DNA of 64,000 nt from NCBI GenBank assembly GCA_965263165.1, contig OZ253584.1:2418001-2482000 (forward strand). Direction: 5' to 3'. Positions 25,247-34,840 of the stretch are shown one piece after another. Position numbers and translations under genes: made by a program. The notes under the pieces are model-generated. The model was not told the DNA's origin. It made no database searches and saw only the letters and a list, made by a program, of their open reading frames with translations. Position 1 is the stretch's first letter. Every line of letters starts with the position of its first letter. Source of the stretch: SAR202-VII-2 sp965263165. GTDB lineage: Bacteria > Chloroflexota > Dehalococcoidia > Lucifugimonadales > SAR202-VII-2.

Positions 25247-26353
25247 GTGAACCTAAGGATTCCAGGACCTACACCAGTACCCGAGGATGTGTTGCAGGCC
25301 TCGGCGGCGCAGATGATCAACCACCGCGGCCCGGAGTATAAGGCGCTGATAGAGCGGGTGACGGACGGGTTGAAGCGCGTCCTTGCGACTGAAGAGGACG
25401 TGTTCATCCTGACCTGCTCCGGCACGGGAGCGATGGAAGCGGCGATCGTGAACATGCTGTCGCCGGGGGATCACGTCCTGAACGTCAGCATTGGCGTTTT
25501 CGGCGACCGTTTCGCACAGATCTCCGAGGCCTACGGGGCCAGAGTGACGCGCCTCGAGTTCGAATGGGGGACCTCCGCCGATCCCGACAAGGTCCGCGAG
25601 GCTCTGAACCAGCACCCCGATATTGTCGCTGTCTCGGTGACGCACAACGAGACCTCCACGGGCGTTACCAACGACCTGGAGTCGATAGCAGGCGTGGTCA
25701 AAGGGGAGTTCGGCAAGCTGTTGCTCGTGGACGGCGTGTCCAGCGTGTCCTCGATTCCGTTGCTGACCGACCAGTGGCGGTGCGACGTTGTGGCCACGGG
25801 TTCACAGAAGGGTTGGATGGCCCCGCCTGGGCTTGCCTTCAACTCGGTGAGCCAGGAGGCCTGGCAGGCCTATGAGAAAGCCACCATGCCCCGCTTCTAC
25901 TTCGATTTCGGCAAGGCCAAGCAGTACCTGAAAAGCGGCCAGAACCCATGGACGCCGGCGGTGTCGGTGATGTACGCCATGGATGCCGCGTTGGAGAAGA
26001 TACTGGCAGAGGGCATAGCAAACGTCTACGAGCGGCATGCCAGCATTGCCCAGATGACACGCGACGGCATCGAGGCTCTGGGGCTGGAGTTGTTCCCCAA
26101 GGATGAGGACGCCTCCAACACCGTTACGGCCATCAAGGTGCCTGAAGGCGTGGAGTGCGCCGAGCTGGTGCGCCGGATGCGCACTGAATACGAAGTCGTG
26201 ATTGCTCCGGGCCAGGGCCGCCTGACGCCTGATATATTCCGCATTGGCCACATGGGCTTCGCCAGAGAGGAAGACATCAGGAGCCTGCTGGACGCCCTGG
26301 CCGATCTGCTGCCCAAGATAGGATTCAAGCCCAGCGCGGCGCGGAGCGCCTAG
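25247..26353 (+). CDS. Class V aminotransferase (serine-pyruvate/alanine-glyoxylate type)
   Basis: 368 residues from a GTG preceded by GAGGCA. PLP is expected on Lys188 in TGSQKGWMAPPGLAF. The N-terminal IPGPTPVPEDVL and the SGTGAMEAAI cofactor loop are typical. It sits directly before serA: the TAG stop is followed at once by the serA ATG. In organisms without a classic SerC, such class V enzymes can supply phosphoserine, so it may be the second step of serine synthesis here. Glyoxylate transamination is the alternative. Confidence 0.9.
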   Translation: MNLRIPGPTPVPEDVLQASAAQMINHRGPEYKALIERVTDGLKRVLATEEDVFILTCSGTGAMEAAIVNMLSPGDHVLNVSIGVFGDRFAQISEAYGARVTRLEFEWGTSADPDKVREALNQHPDIVAVSVTHNETSTGVTNDLESIAGVVKGEFGKLLLVDGVSSVSSIPLLTDQWRCDVVATGSQKGWMAPPGLAFNSVSQEAWQAYEKATMPRFYFDFGKAKQYLKSGQNPWTPAVSVMYAMDAALEKILAEGIANVYERHASIAQMTRDGIEALGLELFPKDEDASNTVTAIKVPEGVECAELVRRMRTEYEVVIAPGQGRLTPDIFRIGHMGFAREEDIRSLLDALADLLPKIGFKPSAARSA

Positions 26354-27931
26354 ATGGCCCGCATTTTGGTTGCCGACTCCATCGCCGCGGAGGGCATTGA
26401 GTTGCTCAAGGAGTTGGGGGAGGTTGACGTGCGCACGGGCCTCTCCGAAGACGAGCTCTGCGAGGCCGTCGCTGATTACGACGCTCTTGTGGTGCGCAGC
26501 CAGACCAAGGTGACGGAACGCGTCCTCGAGGCTGGGGTTCGCTTGCAGGTCGTGGGGCGGGCGGGCGTGGGCGTGGACAACATCGACTTGGAGGCGGCGA
26601 CGCGCTCGGGCATTGCCGTGGTCAACGCGCCGACAGGCAATATCGTGGCCGCGGCAGAGCACACAATCGCCCTGATGTTGTCGGCGGCCCGCATGATTCC
26701 GCAGGCCCATGCCTCCCTTATCAGCGGCCAGTGGCGGCGGAGCGAGTTCACGGGCCTGGAGATCCGCAGGAAGACGCTGGGGCTGGTGGGATTGGGAAGG
26801 GTTGGCGCCGAGGTGGCTCGGAGGGCCAACGGGCTGGAGATGCGCGTCCTGGCCTACGATCCGTTTGTCACCGCGGCCCATGCGCGCTCCATAGATGTGG
26901 AGTTGGCCTCGTTCGAGACGGTGCTGCGGGACGCCGACTACGTCTCGCTGCACACTCCATTGACGGAGCAGACGCGGGGCATCATTGGGGCTGCGGAGCT
27001 GGCGCTGCTCAAGCCGTCCGCCTTCCTGATCAACGCCGCCCGAGGCGAGCTGATTCACGAGGACGCTTTACTTGAGGCGATAGAGGCACGGCAACTGGCG
27101 GGCGCGGCGCTGGATGTTTTCTCCCAAGAGCCGATAACGGAGAGTCCCCTGTTTCGCGATCCGCGGATTATCGTGACGCCGCACTTGGGGGCCTCAACTC
27201 GCGAGGCGCAGTTCGAGGTGTCGGTGGAAGTTGCGGAGCAGGTGCGGCTGACGCTGGAAGGCAAGCCGGCCCGTCACGTAGTGAACGCCCCGTTCGTGGC
27301 GCCCGAGACTCACGCCGTCGTTGCGCCCTTCCTGGACGTAGCGGTGCGGGTTGGAAGTCTCGTCGCGCAGTTGGCCCAAGGCCGGGTGCAGGGCGTCCAT
27401 GTGCAGTATGACGGCGACATCGGCGAGTACGAGACCAACCTGCTGAGGGCGGCTGTTCTCGTTGGGATTCTGGGGCGGACGTCGGAGGAGCGGGTGAACG
27501 TGGTCAACGCCCACCTCATCGCTTCCCAACGGGGCCTGGAGGTGGTGGAGAAGAAAGGGGGCAGCGCGGGCGACTTGGTGAGCCTCCTGACCGTGGAGCT
27601 GATTACCGACGAAGGCGCGTCAAGGGTGTCGGGGACGGTGTTGCGACAGGCGACGCATATCGTGCGCGTCGGGGACTACTGGCTGGACTTTGCGCCGACG
27701 GACGGGTATCTGCTCATCACCGAGCACCGGGATCAGCCGGGGATGATCGGGGCCGTGGGGACGATCTGCGGCAGAAACGACGTGAACATCAGTTTCATGG
27801 AGGTGGGCCGCCTGGAGCCCCGGGGCCGCGCGGTCATGATCCTAGGTCTGGACGACCCTCTTGCCGAGGCTGTCCTCGCTGAGATCAACCAGGTTTCGGG
27901 CGTGGAGAATGCCCGGGTGGTGCAGGCGTAA
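26354..27931 (+). CDS. serA: D-3-phosphoglycerate dehydrogenase
   Basis: 525 residues, the long three-domain form. The NAD-binding Rossmann motif GLVGLGRVGAEVARR is near residue 140, with the catalytic Arg/Glu/His region through TPHLGASTREAQ near 280. An intervening domain (about 320-445) and a C-terminal ACT domain (about 453-525) suggest serine feedback control, as in Mycobacterium SerA. It oxidises 3-phosphoglycerate to 3-phosphohydroxypyruvate. It starts on the base after the aminotransferase stop. Confidence 0.96.
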   Translation: MARILVADSIAAEGIELLKELGEVDVRTGLSEDELCEAVADYDALVVRSQTKVTERVLEAGVRLQVVGRAGVGVDNIDLEAATRSGIAVVNAPTGNIVAAAEHTIALMLSAARMIPQAHASLISGQWRRSEFTGLEIRRKTLGLVGLGRVGAEVARRANGLEMRVLAYDPFVTAAHARSIDVELASFETVLRDADYVSLHTPLTEQTRGIIGAAELALLKPSAFLINAARGELIHEDALLEAIEARQLAGAALDVFSQEPITESPLFRDPRIIVTPHLGASTREAQFEVSVEVAEQVRLTLEGKPARHVVNAPFVAPETHAVVAPFLDVAVRVGSLVAQLAQGRVQGVHVQYDGDIGEYETNLLRAAVLVGILGRTSEERVNVVNAHLIASQRGLEVVEKKGGSAGDLVSLLTVELITDEGASRVSGTVLRQATHIVRVGDYWLDFAPTDGYLLITEHRDQPGMIGAVGTICGRNDVNISFMEVGRLEPRGRAVMILGLDDPLAEAVLAEINQVSGVENARVVQA

Positions 27932-27934
27932 GGC

Positions 27935-28216
27935 TTACAGCACCCGCTTGAAGGTGCAGTACCACCCAGCGATGTAGTCGGGCACCGAGAAGGGCGCCTC
28001 GGAGTCGAACGACGTCGTTGAGCTGCGGTGCTGGATCTCGATGCTCTCGGCGCCCCACACCCAGTTGGGCGTCATGGTCACGAGGTCCCAGTCGTCTCTG
28101 CCGAGGCGATTGAGTTCGCTCTGGATCCTGTTGAACGGGTAGGGGGACTCGATGTCGTCGTCTTCGTCCTCGATCTCGATGGCGGCAATGTAGACGTGAA
28201 AGTACTCTAGGGCCAT
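27935..28216 (-). CDS. Small DUF4177-like protein
   Basis: 93 residues. The stretch LNRLGRDDWDLVTMTPNW resembles the LN-x-LG-x-x-GWELV core of DUF4177-type proteins, small folds of unknown function. An acidic run (EDEDDD) lies near residue 16. A paralogous layout occurs at 38134-38505. It converges with serA with 3 bp between stops and has its own promoter. Confidence 0.55.
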   Translation of the reverse strand: MALEYFHVYIAAIEIEDEDDDIESPYPFNRIQSELNRLGRDDWDLVTMTPNWVWGAESIEIQHRSSTTSFDSEAPFSVPDYIAGWYCTFKRVL

Positions 28217-28242
28217 GGAACCACCTCTGAACGGCTGTTCAA

Positions 28243-28271
28243 ACCTTAAGGCCGCCCCTCCGAAGTGTCAA
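28243..28271 (-). promoter_or_regulatory. Sigma70-type promoter for the DUF4177-like gene
   Basis: TTGACA (minus strand, 28266-28271), 17 bp, TAAGGT (28243-28248), 27 bp before the ATG. Confidence 0.6.
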
Positions 28272-28346
28272 CAGCGCGCCGACCGCCCGTGCGGCCCGGA
28301 GAAACGGGCAGACCGGGGCCGGCCCTCCGTGGAGTAACCACAGAAC

Positions 28347-29174
28347 ATGCGGGGAACCGTCTCAGTAGGCATCATGGGGTGTGGGGCCATTGGCGGGGAG
28401 TTGGCCGGCGCGATTTGCGCCGGCACCGCCGGCGCCGCCGCCGTCACAGCCCTCTTCGACGTGGCCGCCGACGCCACGGAACGATTGAGCCGGCAGTTGC
28501 CGTTTCCCGTAACTTGCCACTCCAGCTTCGATAGCTTCCTGACCCATCCGGGCTTGCAACTGGTGGTGGAAAGCGCTTCGCAGGATGCCGTGAGAGCGCA
28601 CGCGGCCAGCGTCCTGGCGGCAGGCAAGGACATGATTGTGATGAGCGCCGGCGCCCTGGTGGACGAGGATCTGTTCCTGGGGCTTTCCCGGCTCTGTGAG
28701 GAAACGGGTAGCCGGCTGATGATCCCCTCCGGCGCGCTGGGCGGCATCGACGCGATTCGGGCCTCAAGGCCGCATCTGCGCACCGTAACGTTGACGACGA
28801 CCAAGCCGCCCCGAGCGCTTCAGGGCTCGCCGGGCTTCAGGGATTGGGAGGCGGGGAATCTGGCGCAGGCGGAGGTGGTGTTCGAAGGGCCGGCGCTGGA
28901 GGCCGTTCGCCTGTTCCCCGCCAACGTCAACGTGGCGGCGACACTGAGCTTAGCCGGCTTGGGCCCGGAGCGGACAGTGGTGAGGATCGTGGCCGACCCG
29001 GCGGCTGAAGGCAATACCCATGAGATTGAGGCCGTGGGCGCGTTTGGGGTGATGCGGTTCACGCTGGAAAATCAACCCCACCCGGACAATGCGCGCACGA
29101 GCTATCTGGCTGTGCTGGCCGCGTTGGAGACGCTGCGCGCCGCTTGCTCCGCGGAGCCGAGGGTGGGGACGTAG
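28347..29174 (+). CDS. nadX: L-aspartate dehydrogenase
   Basis: 275 residues. The Rossmann motif GIMGCGAIGGELAGA is at the N-terminus. SAGALVDEDL, PSGALGGIDA and LFPANVNVAATLSLAG match NadX of Thermotoga and archaea. It makes iminoaspartate for NAD synthesis with NAD(P), replacing the FAD enzyme NadB. NadA, the next enzyme, is convergent 150 bp away. NadC is not seen. Confidence 0.9.
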   Translation: MRGTVSVGIMGCGAIGGELAGAICAGTAGAAAVTALFDVAADATERLSRQLPFPVTCHSSFDSFLTHPGLQLVVESASQDAVRAHAASVLAAGKDMIVMSAGALVDEDLFLGLSRLCEETGSRLMIPSGALGGIDAIRASRPHLRTVTLTTTKPPRALQGSPGFRDWEAGNLAQAEVVFEGPALEAVRLFPANVNVAATLSLAGLGPERTVVRIVADPAAEGNTHEIEAVGAFGVMRFTLENQPHPDNARTSYLAVLAALETLRAACSAEPRVGT

Positions 29175-29278
29175 GGTCGCTTGCTGTCCTCCTGCCGCAG
29201 CCGCAGCTGCGGTCAGAGGTTACGCTCGGCGGCGGCGCCGCTCTTGCGTAGCTCGTGGGCGCGCCGGCTGGGAAGGAA

Positions 29279-29325
29279 CCCGCATCCTGGACTTCCTCGC
29301 ACCTGGGGAAGGGGGGGAGTGGGGC
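29279..29325. repeat. Dispersed palindromic repeat (P element)
   Basis: Degenerate copy with CCGCATCCTGGACTTCC and GGGGAAGG arms, lying between the convergent nadX and nadA stops. Confidence 0.4.
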
Positions 29326-30296
29326 TAGCTGATGGCCACCATCCGCTTGATGGGGAGCCGGGCCCGCTCTGCTATGTCCTCCGGCACCTTCACCTCGTAG
29401 ACGTCATCCCTGAGGGAGTGGTACAGCTTCTCGAGGGTGATCATCTTCATAAAGGGGCAGACGGACTCCTCGCTGATGGGGAAGAAGCGCTTGCCGGCGT
29501 TGTGCTTGCGCAGGGGGTGGAGAATGCCCGTCTCCGTGGCGATGACGAACTCGGCGGCCGGGGATTCCTTAGCCCGCTTGAGCATGGCGCCGGTGGATAG
29601 CACCCGCGCGTTCTCGGTGCTGGGGTCGCCGACGCCGGCCAGGTAGAGCGTGGTGGTCGTGCATCCGCACTCCGGGTGGACGAGGAACTCCGCGTCGGGG
29701 TGGGCGGCGCGGGAGCTGGCAATGTCGCCGGACGTCATAGCGGCGTGGACGTGGCACTCTCCCATCCAGACCAGCATGTTCTTGCGGCCCGTGACCTTGC
29801 GAACGTAGTTGCCCAGGAACATGTCGGGCAGGAAGAGGACCTGCCGGTCCTCCGGCACGGCCTGCACGACCTGCACGGCGTTGGATGAGGTGCAGCAGTA
29901 GTCGCTGAGGGCCTTGACCTCGGCGGAGGTGTTGACGTAGGAAACGACGACGCCATCGGGGTGCTCGTCCTTCCATGCCCGTAGTTGGTCGGCGTTGATG
30001 GAGGCCGCCAGGGAGCAGCCTGCCTCCAGGTCCGGGATGAGCACCCGCTTGCTGGGGCAGAGAATGGAGGCGGTCTCGGCCATGAAGTGGACGCCGCAGA
30101 AGATTATGGCGTCGGCCTCGGTGCGGGCCGCTTCCTGGGATAGGCCCAGCGAGTCGCCGGTGAAGTCGGCGATGTCCTGGATCTCCGGGACCTGGTAGTT
30201 GTGTGCCAGGATGACGGCGTTCCGTTCCTGTTTGAGCCGCAGGATCTCCGAGGCGAGTTCCGCGACGCGCTGGGCTTCTTCCTGAGACGTGACCAT
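29325..30296 (-). CDS. nadA: Quinolinate synthase
   Basis: 323 residues from an ATG that fits the family start. Condenses iminoaspartate with dihydroxyacetone phosphate to quinolinate, using a [4Fe-4S] cluster. Candidate ligands are the Cys of LEAGCS (94), HPEC (about 209) and CPFMKM (about 280). VILAHNYQVPEIQD is the substrate block. With NadX it forms a two-step quinolinate module. An upstream in-frame ATG at 30356 would add 20 residues and is less likely. Confidence 0.95.
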   Translation of the reverse strand: MVTSQEEAQRVAELASEILRLKQERNAVILAHNYQVPEIQDIADFTGDSLGLSQEAARTEADAIIFCGVHFMAETASILCPSKRVLIPDLEAGCSLAASINADQLRAWKDEHPDGVVVSYVNTSAEVKALSDYCCTSSNAVQVVQAVPEDRQVLFLPDMFLGNYVRKVTGRKNMLVWMGECHVHAAMTSGDIASSRAAHPDAEFLVHPECGCTTTTLYLAGVGDPSTENARVLSTGAMLKRAKESPAAEFVIATETGILHPLRKHNAGKRFFPISEESVCPFMKMITLEKLYHSLRDDVYEVKVPEDIAERARLPIKRMVAIS

Positions 30297-30392
30297 GCGC
30301 CAAGGATAGCCGAGCGGCGCGAGCCTAGCAAGAAGCAAGGGTTGAAGCCGGGGCATTTGCCGGAACCGTCTGAAGGTGGGGCAACCCCGTCG

Positions 30393-31409
30393 TTATTCTC
30401 CCGCCAGCCTTTCCAAGACCCTCGCCAGTTCATCGCGCTCGAAGGTGGGTAGGGGCGTTGGTCCCTGGGGTCCAGTAAGGACTAGGCCCTCCGATTTCTC
30501 TGTAACGCAGCCGATGACTGTGCAGTTGACTCCCTCGGCGGCGAGGGAGTCGGCTACGAGCGGCGTCGAGCTGACAGGCAGGGCGATGAGGAGGGCGCCG
30601 GAAGCAAGGAGGCCCAGAGGGTCGATCTTCATGGCCTCGCAGATGTGGGCGCACTCGGGAAGCACGGGGATGCAACGGAGGTCCACCTGCACGCCGACGC
30701 CAGCGGCCTCGGCCATCTCGCTCAAGGCGGTGGCTAGGCCTCCCTCGGTGGGGTCGTGCATGGCGTGGACGGGGGCAGCGCCGACGGCGGCCAACGCCTC
30801 TCTCGTTACCCCTATTCCCTGGGTGGAGAAGTAAGCCCCTGCACTCTCCAGCGTTGCTATGCTCACTCCGGCGTCCAGAAGCGCCTGCGGCGCCTCGCGA
30901 GCCAATATCGCCGTCCCCTCGATGGCGATTCCCTTGGTGAGCAGAATGGCGTCGCCTGGGCGGGCGCCGGAGGTGTACACGAGGCGGTCCGGGGCCGCCT
31001 CGCCGAGCATAGCGCCGACAACGATGGGGCGGTCAATGCCGAGGGTAATCTCGGTGTGGCCGCCTATCAGCGATACGCCAAGCTCTGAGCAAGCGTCGGC
31101 TATCTGGCTGAAGATGCTCTCCGCCAGGGTTTCCGAGGCGTCCTTGGGCAGCAGGACGGTGGCCATGAACCAGCGAGGGACAGCGCCGCGCGTGGCGACG
31201 TCGTTGGCGTTGACCTGGACAGCGCACCACCCAATGAGGTCGGTGGTGAAAGTGATGGGGTCGGTGGCGACGACCAGGGCTCGGTCGCCCATGTCCAGAA
31301 CGGCGGCGTCCTCTCCGACGCTGGGGCCCAGCAGCACCCTGGGGTCGGTGGCGGGATGGGAGGCGAGCAGCCTGCGAAGGAGGTCGGCGGGTAACTTGCC
31401 GGGCTTCAT
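30393..31409 (-). CDS. AIR synthase-related protein (HypE-like)
   Basis: 338 residues of the PurM/HypE/ThiL/SelD fold. GPSVGEDAAVLDMGDR is the nucleotide-binding start and VNANDVATRGAVPRWFM the conserved second block; HDPTEGGLATALSEMAEA follows. These enzymes use ATP to activate an acyl, carbamoyl or phosphate group. There is no hydrogenase gene nearby and the C-terminus lacks the PRICG tail of HypE, so true HypE function is doubtful. It also lacks the Sec/Cys loop of SelD. Confidence 0.8.
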   Translation of the reverse strand: MKPGKLPADLLRRLLASHPATDPRVLLGPSVGEDAAVLDMGDRALVVATDPITFTTDLIGWCAVQVNANDVATRGAVPRWFMATVLLPKDASETLAESIFSQIADACSELGVSLIGGHTEITLGIDRPIVVGAMLGEAAPDRLVYTSGARPGDAILLTKGIAIEGTAILAREAPQALLDAGVSIATLESAGAYFSTQGIGVTREALAAVGAAPVHAMHDPTEGGLATALSEMAEAAGVGVQVDLRCIPVLPECAHICEAMKIDPLGLLASGALLIALPVSSTPLVADSLAAEGVNCTVIGCVTEKSEGLVLTGPQGPTPLPTFERDELARVLERLAGE

Positions 31410-31451
31410 GCGGCGGATTACAGCAGACGAGCCGGGGGAGGTCAAGCTGCT

Positions 31452-31480
31452 TTGACGCTCGTTGGAGCGGTGGGTACACT
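31452..31480 (+). promoter_or_regulatory. Sigma70-type promoter for the NAPRT gene
   Basis: TTGACG (31452-31457), 17 bp, TACACT (31475-31480), about 60 bp before the ATG. Confidence 0.65.
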
Positions 31481-31538
31481 TGCATCAGCCCTCCGGCGAG
31501 CCTCGGGGCGCCCCGTCAGCAGCAGTTGGAGTCATTGG

Positions 31539-32906
31539 ATGCCGTTCAACCAGACCGACGAGAGCCTGGCCCTGCTCACCGACCTCTACCAGTTGACGAT
31601 GGCCCAGGCGTACCTCCAAGAGGGCATGTCGGCCCCGGCGACCTTCAGCCTGTTCATTCGCAGGTATCCCAAGGACCGGAGCTACTTCGTTTCGGCGGGG
31701 CTGGGAGACGCGCTCCGTTACCTGGAAGAGTTCCACGTCACCGCCGCCGACGTGGACTACTTGCGGAGCACGGGCATCTTCACCGACGACTTCTTGGAGT
31801 TCGTGCGGGACCTGCGCTTCACCGGCGATGTCCACGCCATTCCCGAGGGGCGGCTGTTCTTCCTGAATGAGCCGGTGTTGGAGGTCACGGGGCCGGTCAT
31901 CGAGGCCCAGTTTGTGGAGTCCTTCATCATCAACCAGATCAACCTGCAGAGCCTCATCGCCACGAAGGCCAGCCGTTGTGTAACGGCGGCGCAGGGCAGG
32001 GGCGTTTTCGACTTTGCACTGCGCCGCGCGCACGGCGTGGACGCGGCCATGAAGGTGGCTCGGTCGTCGCACATGGCGGGATTCATGGGGACCAGCAACG
32101 TGGCTGCGGGCAAGCAGTACGGCATCCCGGTCAACGGCACGATGGCCCACTCCTTCATCACGGCATTCGAGCGCGAGGGCGACGCTTTCAGCGCCTTCGT
32201 CCGGAGCTTTCCCGACCATGCGGTCCTGCTCATCGATACCTACGATACGGTCGGGGGGGCGCACAAGGCGGTTGAGGTGGCCAGGGAGATGGAGAGCAGG
32301 GGCGCCCGGTTGCGCGGCGTTCGCTTGGACAGCGGAGACCTCGTTGCGCTCAGCCGGGAGGTTCGCCGCATCTTTCAGGACGCCGGGCTCGGCTACGTGC
32401 GCATCCTCGCCAGCGGCAGCCTGGACGAGTTCGAGATCGCGGAACTGGTGGCGCAGGGCGCGGAGATCGACGCTTTCGGGGTGGGCACCAAGATGGGGGT
32501 CTCTGCGGACGCCCCTTGGTTCGACATCGTTTACAAGCTGGTATCCTATGACCGGCGGCCGGTGCTCAAGCTGAGCGCGGGGAAGCGCACGCTGGCCGGC
32601 GAGAAGCAGGTCTACCGCTATGTGGACTCGCAGGGGCGGCTGACCCATGACGTGATCGCGGGCCGGGACGAACTGTCGGAACCTGGAGCGGAGCCGCTGC
32701 TGCGCAGAGTTATGGAGGGTGGCCGGATTACTGGATGCCAACCTTCCCTGACTGAGGCGCGGGAGTGCTTTCTGGACGAGTTCTCCAGGCTGGCGCCGGA
32801 GATCAGGTCGATCGCGGACCCGGCGCATTACCGGGTGGCGCTGAGTCCGGCGCTGGAGACGTTGCAGGAAGAGGCGCGGCGGGAGGTTGTGGCGCGGGAG
32901 TTGTGA
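31539..32906 (+). CDS. pncB: Nicotinate phosphoribosyltransferase
   Basis: 455 residues. Begins with LLTDLYQLTMAQAYLQEGM, the family signature, and has FESFIINQ-like and MGTSNVAAG blocks plus the PRPP-site stretch GVRLDSGDL. It salvages nicotinate into NAD. With NadX and NadA close by, this region carries both de novo and salvage entries to NAD. The ATG at 31539 fits the family; an upstream frame start overlaps the promoter and is rejected. Confidence 0.93.
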   Translation: MPFNQTDESLALLTDLYQLTMAQAYLQEGMSAPATFSLFIRRYPKDRSYFVSAGLGDALRYLEEFHVTAADVDYLRSTGIFTDDFLEFVRDLRFTGDVHAIPEGRLFFLNEPVLEVTGPVIEAQFVESFIINQINLQSLIATKASRCVTAAQGRGVFDFALRRAHGVDAAMKVARSSHMAGFMGTSNVAAGKQYGIPVNGTMAHSFITAFEREGDAFSAFVRSFPDHAVLLIDTYDTVGGAHKAVEVAREMESRGARLRGVRLDSGDLVALSREVRRIFQDAGLGYVRILASGSLDEFEIAELVAQGAEIDAFGVGTKMGVSADAPWFDIVYKLVSYDRRPVLKLSAGKRTLAGEKQVYRYVDSQGRLTHDVIAGRDELSEPGAEPLLRRVMEGGRITGCQPSLTEARECFLDEFSRLAPEIRSIADPAHYRVALSPALETLQEEARREVVAREL

Positions 32907-32975
32907 GCAATCGAGTGTAGTTCAAGCGCGTCCAATGGAGTGAGCCGGCGGCTATGCGGCTCGGGAGGTGCAGAC

Positions 32976-33203
32976 ATGGTTGAGGAATCTCGCATCCTGC
33001 ACATCTGTAGCGCCTGCTTCAGCGTATCGGAGGCGCCTGAGGAGTGTCACGGCAAGCCAATGACCGAGGTCGACTGCGGGCAGCCGGGAGCAGCGTCTTC
33101 CTGGCCCTGCACAGACCGGGAGGGCCGTCTCACGACCCGGGCACCCCGTTGGTGGGTTGAGCAGGTCTCTCATCCTAGTTTCGACGAGCGCAGGAGGTCT
33201 TAG
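32976..33203 (+). CDS. Small cysteine-rich hypothetical protein
   Basis: 75 residues. CSAC near residue 11, then ECHGKP and VDCGQPG, suggest a zinc-binding ribbon with four cysteines. A strong GGGAGG lies 8 nt upstream of the ATG, which argues for a real gene. It ends 7 bp before trxB, so the two are probably co-transcribed. Function unknown. Confidence 0.55.
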   Translation: MVEESRILHICSACFSVSEAPEECHGKPMTEVDCGQPGAASSWPCTDREGRLTTRAPRWWVEQVSHPSFDERRRS

Positions 33204-33210
33204 CCCCGCT

Positions 33211-34128
33211 ATGGAAAACGTCATCATACTTGGGTCGGGCCCCGCCGGGCTGACGGCTGCCCTCTACGCTGCGAGAGCTGAGTTGAGCCCGCTGGTCCTC
33301 ACGGGGCCGCAGATCGGGGGACAGATCGCCATTACGGGCATCGTGGAGAACTATCCGGGATTCCCCGACGGCGTGACGGGGCCTGAGTTGGTGGAGCTCA
33401 TGCAAAGGCAGGCCGAACGGTTCGGCGCCCGGCTGTCGCTCGACAGCGCTTCAGAGGTAGACCTGACCCATCAGCCGTTCAAGGTGCGGACGCTGAACGA
33501 GGAGGAGTACGAGGCGAGGACCCTGATCATCGCCAGCGGAGCGACGCCGCGCAAGCTGGAGATCCCCGGCGAGACGGAGTTCACGGGCAAGGGCGTTTCC
33601 TATTGCGCCACCTGCGACGGCTATTTCTTCCGGGGCAAGGATGTCCTGGTGGTTGGGGGAGGGGACAGCGCCTTCGAGGAGGGACACTTCCTCACCCGCT
33701 ACGCCAACAGGGTGAGCGTGGTGCACCGCAGGGACCAGTTCAGGGCGGGGCCTCTTCTCCAACAGCGGGCCAGGGACAGCGAGAAGATGGATTTTGTGCT
33801 CAACTCGGCGCTCACTGGCATTGGCGGCAACCGAGAGGTTAACTCCGTCAGCGTTCGCGACCTCGTCACCGGCGAGGAGCAGTCCATCGAGACCGATGGG
33901 GTGTTCATCTTCATTGGCCATGACCCGAACACAGAAATGTTCAAGGGCGCGCTGGAGATGGACGAGGCCAACTACCTGGTGACAGACGGACAGGCGGGCG
34001 CCGGCATTGCAGGGGTGTTCGTGGCCGGCGAGGCCGGCGACCCCGCCTTCAAGCAGATCGCCAGTTCCGTAGGCATGGGGTGCATGGCGGCGATTCGAGC
34101 GCAGCGGTATCTGGAAGCGCTCGACTGA
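33211..34128 (+). CDS. trxB: Thioredoxin reductase
   Basis: 305 residues. FAD motif GSGPAGLTAA is at the N-terminus, the redox-active pair is Cys132/Cys135 in YCATCDGYF, and the NADPH motif GGGDSAFEE is near residue 150. The C-terminal FAD block reads GEAGDPAFKQIASSVGMG, slightly divergent from the usual GDVxDP form. It supplies electrons to thioredoxins, possibly to the lipoprotein thioredoxin at 51226 through a membrane relay; that link is inference. Confidence 0.93.
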   Translation: MENVIILGSGPAGLTAALYAARAELSPLVLTGPQIGGQIAITGIVENYPGFPDGVTGPELVELMQRQAERFGARLSLDSASEVDLTHQPFKVRTLNEEEYEARTLIIASGATPRKLEIPGETEFTGKGVSYCATCDGYFFRGKDVLVVGGGDSAFEEGHFLTRYANRVSVVHRRDQFRAGPLLQQRARDSEKMDFVLNSALTGIGGNREVNSVSVRDLVTGEEQSIETDGVFIFIGHDPNTEMFKGALEMDEANYLVTDGQAGAGIAGVFVAGEAGDPAFKQIASSVGMGCMAAIRAQRYLEALD

Positions 34129-34209
34129 GCGCGCATTAGCGGCCGCTGCAAAAGGCCCCCGGCGTCGTGGTAATATGGTCGCCGGAAATCGCCGCGGAGC
34201 AGCCCTCAG

Positions 34210-34728
34210 ATGCCAGCAGACTATGCTCGCCTGATTCGGAACATTCCAGACTTTCCCCAACCGGGCATTATGTTCAAGGACATAACGCCCCTTCTGCAGG
34301 ACGCCGAGGCGTACCGTGGCGTCGTTGCCGACATGTGCGCGCCCTTCCGGGACAGAACCATCGATCAGGTGGTGTCCATCGAGGCGCGTGGCTATGTGCT
34401 CGGCGCTCCCATGGCCGTGGAGCTTGGGGCCGGATTCGTGCCGGTGCGCAAGGCCGGCAAGCTGCCGTTCCACACGATCCGGGCGGAGTATGCTCTGGAA
34501 TACGGAGAGGCCGTCATCGAGATGCACAGCGACGGGCTTCTTGGGGGCCACAACGTCCTGATTGTCGATGACGTGCTGGCGACGGGGGGCACTCTGGCGG
34601 CGGCGGCCGGTCTGGTGAAACAGACAGGGGCCACGGTTGCGGGCATAGCCGTGATGATCGAGCTGGACGCCCTCCAGGGTCGAAAGGCTCTCGGGGAGCA
34701 CCCCGTATTTTCGTTGATGCATATGTAA
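34210..34728 (+). CDS. apt: Adenine phosphoribosyltransferase
   Basis: 172 residues. The PRPP loop is VLIVDDVLATGGT near residue 117 and IRNIPDFPQPGIMFKDITPL is the Apt N-terminal block. It salvages adenine to AMP. A TAATAT box at 34171-34176, about 34 bp upstream, is a likely -10, with a weak -35. Confidence 0.95.
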   Translation: MPADYARLIRNIPDFPQPGIMFKDITPLLQDAEAYRGVVADMCAPFRDRTIDQVVSIEARGYVLGAPMAVELGAGFVPVRKAGKLPFHTIRAEYALEYGEAVIEMHSDGLLGGHNVLIVDDVLATGGTLAAAAGLVKQTGATVAGIAVMIELDALQGRKALGEHPVFSLMHM

Positions 34729-34840
34729 GGCGCGACGCGCTCCGACTCCCTTGCGAGCGCCGGGAAGCGGCTGTGGCGCAGGGAGCCGGCAGGCCATCGT
34801 AAGGGCGGGGGACTGCCTCTGCCGAAGAGAGACTATCCGC

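Noticed and set aside
26354..29324. nadX and nadA as one operon
   Set aside because: They are convergent, so they are linked by function only.
30393..31409. AIR synthase-related protein as SelD (selenophosphate synthetase)
   Set aside because: It lacks the N-terminal Cys/Sec-Gly loop and SelD-specific blocks, so it cannot be used as evidence for Sec synthesis.
31485..32828. Open frame of more than 400 codons opposite the NAPRT gene
   Set aside because: Antisense shadow; the plus strand has full NAPRT motifs and a promoter.
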